Below are positions 59,455-64,000 of a DNA stretch of 64,000 nt, piece by piece. The number at the start of each line of letters is the position of its first letter. Within the stretch, counting starts at the first letter, position 1. Location of the stretch: positions 1-64,000 of the forward strand of contig CAZMYZ010000004.1 in the NCBI GenBank assembly GCA_964570795.1, in the 5' to 3' direction. The position numbers and the translations under genes were made by a program. Source of the DNA: Damh-18 sp964570795 (lineage in GTDB: Bacteria; Patescibacteriota; Minisyncoccia; Phycocordibacterales; UBA918). The notes below the pieces were generated by a model. It was not told the DNA's origin. It saw only the letters and a list, made by a program, of their open reading frames with translations, and searched no databases.

Positions 59455-60864
59455 CTAGGAGAGATGTTTTTTAAAGAGTTCTAGAAGTACCTTTGGGTTC
59501 GCAGATCCCTTTGAAAGTTTCATGCCTTGTCCCACAAGGAACTGCACCGACGCCTCCTTTCCAGCCTTATAATCGGCAACCACGGTTGGATTTGCATCTA
59601 TGACGGCAGTAATTACCTCGACAAGACCCTCTTCTGAATTGTTTTGAAGGAGGCCCCGCTCGGTAGCAAGCGCTACTGGATCATTCCCCTCAATTACCAC
59701 CTCGAGTAATATATCTTTTGCAACACGTGAGGTAATCTTTCCATCCTTAAGCATCTGCATAAGCGATGCAAAGTACTCGGCATGTGCAGACACAAGCACG
59801 TCTATAGACGAAACACGTGGAAGTAAATCAGTAATAAGATAGTTGGCTGCAAGGCGTGATATTTCCATATCACTTTGTGCAGATTCAACTATACGAGAAA
59901 AGAAATTATCAATCGGTGACTGTGCTATTACAATCTCAGTCTGTTCTATCGTCAAACCAAGATTCCTATATTTTTCACGCTTTTCTGTGGGTAATAACGG
60001 CATAGTCTCTTGTATCCGAGATACTGAAAGACGCTCTGATTTTGTTAAATCGAGCTTTGGAAGATCGGGGTCTGGGAAGTAGCGATAATCATTTGCAGAC
60101 TCCTTCACGCGTTGTGAAAAAGTCTTCCCCTTTGCTTCATCCCAACCACGCGTTTCTTGGACAAGTTTTTCACCTCGTTCAAGCGCATCTATCTGGCGCT
60201 TTATTTCAAAAGCAATTGCACCTTCTACAGACTTAAATGAATTGAGGTTTTTTACCTCTACTTTGGTACCAAACTTTTCCGTGTCGCTCACGGAAATATT
60301 AGCCTCCACACGCATCTCCCCTTTTTCCATGTTTGCGTCAGACACACCTAGTGTACGCAAAAGAAGTTGAAGTTCACGTGCAAAGTCACCTGCGGTTTTT
60401 GCATCATGTATCACCGGCTCGGTCACCAGTTCCATGAGTGGCACCCCGGCACGGTTGTAGTCCACGATACTTCCGGAACCCTGATCATGCAGTGAACGCG
60501 CAGTGTCTTCCTCAAGATGCACACGAGTGATGGCGACACCATTTAGGGTACCTCCTTTTACGAGTGGGTAGAGGTACTGACTAATTTGATACCCCTTCGG
60601 AATGTCCGGGTAAAAATAATTTTTTCTATCGAACTCTGTATACGTAGCGAGTTCAGATTTTAGTGCAGTACCCACCTTAAGCACATGTTCAACTGCGGTC
60701 ATATTAATAACAGGAAGTGTTCCCGGGTGCCCCATACATATAGGACAGATGTGCGCATTCGGTTCACCGTAATGCGGATCATTTTTGGAATCACAAAACA
60801 TCTTTGTTTCCGTCTTGAGTTCAGCATGAACCTCGAGTCCAATGGTTGGTGTGTACGTTTTCAT
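59455..60864 (-). CDS. gatB: Aspartyl/glutamyl-tRNA amidotransferase subunit B
   Basis: Part of GatCAB, which converts Glu-tRNA-Gln to Gln-tRNA-Gln (and often Asp-tRNA-Asn to Asn-tRNA-Asn). The 469-residue protein has the kinase-like GatB domain (GLEVHAELKTETKMFCDSKN, then CPICMGHPGTLPV with a Cys pair for zinc), YNRAGVPLMELVTEP, ELQLLLRTLGVSDANMEKG, and the C-terminal YqeY-like tail domain. Full length. gatA and gatC are not nearby. Confidence 0.96.
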   Translation of the reverse strand: MKTYTPTIGLEVHAELKTETKMFCDSKNDPHYGEPNAHICPICMGHPGTLPVINMTAVEHVLKVGTALKSELATYTEFDRKNYFYPDIPKGYQISQYLYPLVKGGTLNGVAITRVHLEEDTARSLHDQGSGSIVDYNRAGVPLMELVTEPVIHDAKTAGDFARELQLLLRTLGVSDANMEKGEMRVEANISVSDTEKFGTKVEVKNLNSFKSVEGAIAFEIKRQIDALERGEKLVQETRGWDEAKGKTFSQRVKESANDYRYFPDPDLPKLDLTKSERLSVSRIQETMPLLPTEKREKYRNLGLTIEQTEIVIAQSPIDNFFSRIVESAQSDMEISRLAANYLITDLLPRVSSIDVLVSAHAEYFASLMQMLKDGKITSRVAKDILLEVVIEGNDPVALATERGLLQNNSEEGLVEVITAVIDANPTVVADYKAGKEASVQFLVGQGMKLSKGSANPKVLLELFKKHLS

Positions 60865-61108
60865 AACACCATATAGTACCTAAAGCAACACGTAACGACA
60901 AGTACTCCCTTCTCGTGACTGCTGTACTCATGCAATACTGAACAATATAAAGACACGAAATACAATTTTGTAAAATTATGTAGGTAAAATTTATTTGAAA
61001 ACATACTTAGTTTTGTGTGAGTAAATTAAGCCTTTATATACAACATATTTTAACATTCAGTTGCATTGACATATTTGTGTTTCGTGTTTTTATGCATTCA
61101 AATAATAC

Positions 61109-61150
61109 TATAGAAATACCCTTCTCCGTGCAGAGAAGGGTATTTCTATA
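61109..61150 (-). terminator. Terminator after obg
   Basis: An 18-bp perfect stem TATAGAAATACCCTTCTC and its complement with loop CGTGCA, 23 bp after the obg stop. The AT-rich region 60865-61108 has no gene and presumably carries the gatB promoter. Confidence 0.8.
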
Positions 61151-61172
61151 GGGGTGAGTATCCGGTCTTTTG

Positions 61173-62204
61173 CTACTCTTCTTCGTTTGGGAGTTGGGAA
61201 GTAGTGGGTTCCTCGGGAATATTCTTTTCCCGGAGATGCGCTACGAGTGCGTCACTGAGTTCCTTTACACCATCCATGAGGATTCCGGAAACAGGATACA
61301 CGTGGGTGATACCTTCTTTCTTAAACTGTGCTATCACCTTAGCACATTTTTTTTCATCAAGTGCATCTGTCTTGGTGAGGAGTACCCATTCTTCTTTCTT
61401 GAGTAACTCAGGATCAAACTTTTCAAGTTCATTGCGAATTGCTTTATACATCATGAGTGGGTCTTCGTTTTCAAGTGAAACGCAGTGGAGAATCATCTTT
61501 GTGCGTGCTACATGCTTAAGAAATTTATGACCAAGCCCTCTACCTTCCGATGCTCCTTCGATGAGCCCTGGTATATCCGCAAGGATGAATCCATAGAGTT
61601 CTCCCAAGTGAGGCTCGACCGTAGTAAAGGGATATGAACCCACCTTTGCTTTTGTGTTGGTAAGGGCATTAAGCATCGTGGTCTTACCAGCATTCGGAAA
61701 GCCCACAAAACCAATATCGACGATAAGCGAGAGTACAATGGTAAAGGTGCCCGTCTCGCCTCGCTTGCCCAAGGTAGATTCTTCAGGGGCACGATTGGTG
61801 GCAGACTTGAAATGCTCGTTGCCCAAGCCCCCACGGCCTCCCTTGAGGATTTTGTGTACTTCCCCTTCATGGGTGAAGGTATAGACGCGTTCACGCTCTA
61901 TTTCAGTCACGGTAGCCCCTACAGGCACGTCTATATACAAGTCTTCGCCGTTGTAGCCGTACTTACTACGCTTTTCACCAGGAGTGCCTGACTGTGCGCT
62001 AAACTCTTTAAAACCGGTGTATTTAGAAAGCAGACTCAAATCACGAACCGCGCGCATATACACGTCGCCACCCCTGCCGCCATTACCTCCTGAAGGACCA
62101 CCTTCGGGAACTGACTTTTCACGGCGCCAGCGCACGACTCCGTCGCCGCCTCGCCCTGCATTTGCTGTTATGGTGAGTTCATCGATAAACATAATACCTG
62201 CCAT
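61173..62204 (-). CDS. obg: GTPase Obg/CgtA
   Basis: Ribosome-associated GTPase acting in 50S assembly and stress control. The 343-residue protein has the glycine-rich Obg fold (ANAGRGGDGVVRWRREKSVP, GGPSGGNGGRGGDVY) and a G domain with GFPNAGKTTMLNALT (G1), DIPGLIEGASEGRGLG (G3) and LTKTDALDEK (G4). It ends shortly after the G domain, so the C-terminal OCT domain of some homologues is absent. Start at 62204 or at the ATG four codons in (62192), which begins MFIDELT like most homologues. Confidence 0.95.
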   Translation of the reverse strand: MAGIMFIDELTITANAGRGGDGVVRWRREKSVPEGGPSGGNGGRGGDVYMRAVRDLSLLSKYTGFKEFSAQSGTPGEKRSKYGYNGEDLYIDVPVGATVTEIERERVYTFTHEGEVHKILKGGRGGLGNEHFKSATNRAPEESTLGKRGETGTFTIVLSLIVDIGFVGFPNAGKTTMLNALTNTKAKVGSYPFTTVEPHLGELYGFILADIPGLIEGASEGRGLGHKFLKHVARTKMILHCVSLENEDPLMMYKAIRNELEKFDPELLKKEEWVLLTKTDALDEKKCAKVIAQFKKEGITHVYPVSGILMDGVKELSDALVAHLREKNIPEEPTTSQLPNEEE

Positions 62205-62212
62205 AAGAACAC

Positions 62213-62242
62213 AAAATCACCGCCATTGCAAGCGGTGATTTT
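62213..62242. terminator. Terminator between the YvlD-like gene and obg
   Basis: An 11-bp stem AAAATCACCGC / GCGGTGATTTT with an 8-nt loop; T-runs on both strands. Confidence 0.7.
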
Positions 62243-62283
62243 CCTAAAGTAGCAAGGCGACGCCTTTCTACGTGCTAGGCTAT

Positions 62284-62613
62284 CTACTTTCTATTCGCAA
62301 AAGTACTAATAATACTTATGAGGATAGAGCCGAGGAGCGCGCTCCAGAAACTCTGTATCTGCACGCCGTGCACAAACGATGCCACGAAGAAAAGGATGCT
62401 TGCATTGATGACCAGGAGAAAAAGTCCTAATGTCACAATGGTGATTGGAAGAGTAAGGATAATAAGTATCGGACGGACGATGGTATTAAGGATAATCAAA
62501 AACAGTGCCACGACCACCGCAGGAATCCATCCCGTTACAGTGATACCTGGTACCACATACGAAACAATAAGGAATGCTGCAGAGGTGATGGCAAGACGAA
62601 TTAAAAAATGCAT
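62284..62613 (-). CDS. YvlD/phage holin 4-like membrane protein
   Basis: A 109-residue protein with four predicted membrane helices (LAITSAAFLIVSYVVPGI; IPAVVVALFLIILNTIV; LPITIVTLGLFLLVINASIL; FWSALLGSILISIISTF) and the RPILIILTLPITIVTLG segment typical of the YvlD / phage holin family 4 superfamily. These are widespread small membrane proteins of unclear role and usually not phage-derived. It stands alone between a hairpin-rich region and obg. Confidence 0.88.
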   Translation of the reverse strand: MHFLIRLAITSAAFLIVSYVVPGITVTGWIPAVVVALFLIILNTIVRPILIILTLPITIVTLGLFLLVINASILFFVASFVHGVQIQSFWSALLGSILISIISTFANRK

Positions 62614-62692
62614 ATAGAAGATAGTGTATCACGGGGAGAAAATAGCAAAACCCACAAGGAAACTTTCTGCCTCCTGCGTACGTATTAAGGCG

Positions 62693-62930
62693 TTAGCTTG
62701 CGGCTTCCATTGCCGACATACGATGTCGGCAATGGAAATGTTGAAGTAAAGTAAAAACATCCGCCTTCGCTATCCCCGTGGCAAGCCAACGGGGCATTAC
62801 GCGGGTAGTTGAAACACTCTGAGAGATTGTTTCAAGGGTGTTTTTTCTAGCAACAGTTTCGGCTCCGCCGAAGAATATATTTGTCCATTCATCCTGCGGG
62901 GCACAGCGGACATGGTATTCTGGACGAACT
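62693..62930 (-). other. Hairpin-rich intergenic region, candidate structured RNA
   Basis: Read on the minus strand: TTCGGC-GGA-GCCGAA, TTGAAAC...GTTTCAA (11-nt loop), CCCCGT-TGGCTTGCC-ACGGGG, and the GACAT-core palindrome with a 15-bp stem. An open frame of 124 codons crosses it, but its composition follows the hairpins and it overlaps the terminator and end of the coiled-coil gene, so I do not call it a protein. No known RNA family is recognised. Confidence 0.4.
62705..62737. repeat. GACAT-core palindrome
   Basis: TTCCATTGCCGACAT-ACG-ATGTCGGCAATGGAA, a 15-bp perfect stem, the longest of the family. It shares ATTGCCGACAT with the copies at 6342 and 7081. Confidence 0.7.
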
Positions 62931-62965
62931 AGAAAAGTCCCCGCGCATTGCGCGGGGACTTTTCT
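62931..62965 (-). terminator. Terminator after the coiled-coil protein gene
   Basis: A 16-bp perfect stem AGAAAAGTCCCCGCGC and its complement with loop ATT, followed by T-rich sequence, 14 bp after the stop at 62979. Confidence 0.85.
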
Positions 62966-62978
62966 TTGCTCAATAGCA

Positions 62979-63398
62979 TTATTTAGAAATCTTTGACGAC
63001 TTCCCTTGTTTACTAAATACAAAGGATTCAAGTGAGACGAGTCGTGATTCAAGTTTATTGAATTCACTGCGACTTACCTTTTCATTCATACCCACTTTAA
63101 TCTCTTCAACATCAATCATAAGACGACCTATCATTTCCGTGTGTGTATCAAGTTTGTCATTAATGCGAGATATTTCTGTGGTATGGGTATCAAGTTTGTC
63201 ATTAATGCGAGATATTTCTGTGGTATGGGTATCAAGTTTGTCATGCAAACTAGAAAACTGTTCTGCTATTGCAGAAACGCGGTGTTGAAAATCCTCGGTC
63301 ACTGCCCCAATATAGCGTTTAATGTCAGCATTGTGTTGCTCCAGCGTAATTACATTTGGAGAAACTGCTTTTTTTGTTTTTGGAGAAGTATTTTTCAT
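62979..63398 (-). CDS. Coiled-coil protein with 14-residue repeats
   Basis: A 139-residue soluble protein. Residues 35-110 form a coiled coil containing tandem copies of the 14-residue unit KLDTHTTEISRIND (two exact, flanked by partial copies), which comes from a 42-bp DNA repeat. The C-terminal part (VSRSEFNKLESRLVSLESFV) continues the heptads and the end is basic. No catalytic motif. Similar short coiled-coil proteins are common in CPR; role unknown. Single gene with its own terminator. Confidence 0.75.
   Translation of the reverse strand: MKNTSPKTKKAVSPNVITLEQHNADIKRYIGAVTEDFQHRVSAIAEQFSSLHDKLDTHTTEISRINDKLDTHTTEISRINDKLDTHTEMIGRLMIDVEEIKVGMNEKVSRSEFNKLESRLVSLESFVFSKQGKSSKISK
63145..63243 (-). 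repeat. 42-bp tandem repeat inside the coiled-coil gene
   Basis: Units at 63145-63186 and 63187-63228 are identical and a third, partial unit follows to 63243. The 42-bp period equals two heptads, so copy-number change would lengthen the coil without breaking its register. Confidence 0.9.
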
Positions 63399-63471
63399 TG
63401 GGAAATTATAGCACTCAAGAAATAATGTACAAATTTCCCCAACACTACGAAGTACTTCACCTTTACCAAGC

Positions 63472-63506
63472 GGAGTATTGCCGACTTACGATGTCGGCAA
63501 TACTCC
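63472..63506. repeat. GACAT-core palindrome, inverted orientation
   Basis: GGAGTATTGCCGAC-TTACGAT-GTCGGCAATACTCC, a 14-bp stem. The loop TTACGAT is the reverse complement of the ATCGTAA loop at 6342 and 7081. Confidence 0.7.
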
Positions 63507-63547
63507 AATAAAACCCGCGGGCACCTTCGGTGCCCGCGGGTTTTATT
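63507..63547. terminator. Strong terminator
   Basis: A 19-bp perfect stem AATAAAACCCGCGGGCACC and its complement with loop TTC; T4 on both strands. Second of three stacked hairpins after secA. Confidence 0.85.
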
Positions 63548-63558
63548 CAATCGGATGC

Positions 63559-63593
63559 GAACAAACCTCAAGGCGTCGCCTTGAGGTTTGTTC
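63559..63593. terminator. Hairpin at the end of secA
   Basis: A 16-bp perfect stem GAACAAACCTCAAGGC and its complement with loop GTC; it touches the last base of the secA stop codon. Confidence 0.7.
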
Positions 63594-64000
63594 TATTTCT
63601 CTACTACCTTCCATTCCCCACTTGCCAAAAGTGGCTCTGCCTTTTTGAACTTCATAGTTTCAGTGTCGGTGCCATTGGTAATAGTGACGAATTCATTGCG
63701 TCCTATCTTTTCCTCCCTATGAATCGGTGTGTGTGCAATCTCTTGTGCCACACGCGCCACCTCACTACTACCACCAGCGAGCGCGATACGTGCTTGTGCC
63801 TTCTTGAGAGCCTCTTCTTCGCGTTCTACAGCCTCAGTACGTACAGTAGGTATCAATTCTGCAATACGATGGAATGAGGCCTCCTGCATCTCTCTGAAGA
63901 GCCTAAGACCCTCTTTACGGTACTCAATGAGTGGATCCTGCTGTCCGTATGCACGGAGCCCCACACTTGAGCGCGTATGCTGCATCACCTCGAGATGCTC
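63593..64000 (-). CDS. secA: SecA preprotein translocase ATPase, C-terminal fragment
   Basis: The C-terminal 135 residues of the Sec motor; the gene runs off the right edge. EHLEVMQHTRSSVGLRAYGQ followed by QDPLIEYRKEGLRLFREM is the conserved helical scaffold/wing segment near the end of SecA. The tail that follows is charged and lacks the CxCx8(H/C)C zinc motif that binds SecB in proteobacteria. SecA drives export of the many signal-peptide proteins in this window. Confidence 0.93.
   Translation of the reverse strand, partial: EHLEVMQHTRSSVGLRAYGQQDPLIEYRKEGLRLFREMQEASFHRIAELIPTVRTEAVEREEEALKKAQARIALAGGSSEVARVAQEIAHTPIHREEKIGRNEFVTITNGTDTETMKFKKAEPLLASGEWKVVEK

Noticed and set aside
62284..62613. 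Prophage signal from the holin-like protein
   Set aside because: YvlD/holin-4 proteins are ordinary membrane proteins in many bacteria, and no other phage gene is nearby.
62693..63067. A 124-codon minus-strand open frame
   Set aside because: It overlaps the terminator and the 3' end of the coiled-coil gene and is built from hairpin sequence. Treated as a structured region instead.

Overview
The window looks like a scaffold from a Patescibacteria (CPR) genome of Parcubacteria type. The evidence is pared-down housekeeping proteins (ThrRS without its TGS domain, PheRS subunits without the usual N-terminal domains, short EF-Ts), very large Thr/Ser-rich secreted proteins, little sign of Shine-Dalgarno use, and a -10 box placed 8-9 nt before many ATG codons, which suggests leaderless mRNAs. 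TGA is used as a stop (the glycosyltransferase at 30952 ends in TGA), so the code-25 CPR lineages are unlikely. Species-level placement cannot be made from the sequence alone.

Layout. 1-2400: start of a probable RNase III gene, a NusB-Nudix fusion, ribosomal protein L32 and two small unknown genes. 2400-7200: RNase HII and DnaE, diverging from a 30-bp overlapping promoter, then a Phd/MazF-type toxin-antitoxin pair. 7200-16550: a 3.1-kaa secreted protein with two predicted seven-bladed propellers. 16600-19170: thrS behind a T-box-like leader. 19190-24020: a BrnT-like toxin-antitoxin pair, a sortase with its probable VPYTG substrate (whose C-terminal tail lies in the -1 frame after an A9 run), and a membrane-anchored CARDB-like protein. 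24200-33100: gyrB, pheS-pheT with a PEGA-domain protein, a membrane glycosyltransferase, and tRNA-Thr followed by a tandem tRNA-like repeat that breaks the assembly (100 N). 33100-38700: translation genes tsf, rpsB, prfA, rpmE and rplY, plus a coiled-coil lytic transglycosylase. 38790-45230: carbon metabolism (2-hydroxyacid dehydrogenase, PfkB kinase, split transketolase, Rpe-like, RpiB, GAPDH). 45430-59380: a surface block with a four-gene WxL/DUF916-like operon, a 2.5-kaa repetitive fibre-like protein, and two helix-turn-helix membrane proteins. 59450-64000: gatB, obg, a YvlD-like membrane protein, a repetitive coiled-coil protein and the end of secA.

How it works together. The sugar-phosphate genes make a non-oxidative pentose-phosphate/lower-glycolysis set without an oxidative branch in view. 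The surface genes (two giant proteins, sortase, WxL-like operon, glycosyltransferase, transglycosylase) fit a small cell that invests heavily in its envelope. Intergenic regions carry strong hairpin terminators. Many of these share a GACAT...ATGTC core, and three larger palindromic elements share a GAGG-CGTAY...RTACG-RTGA core.
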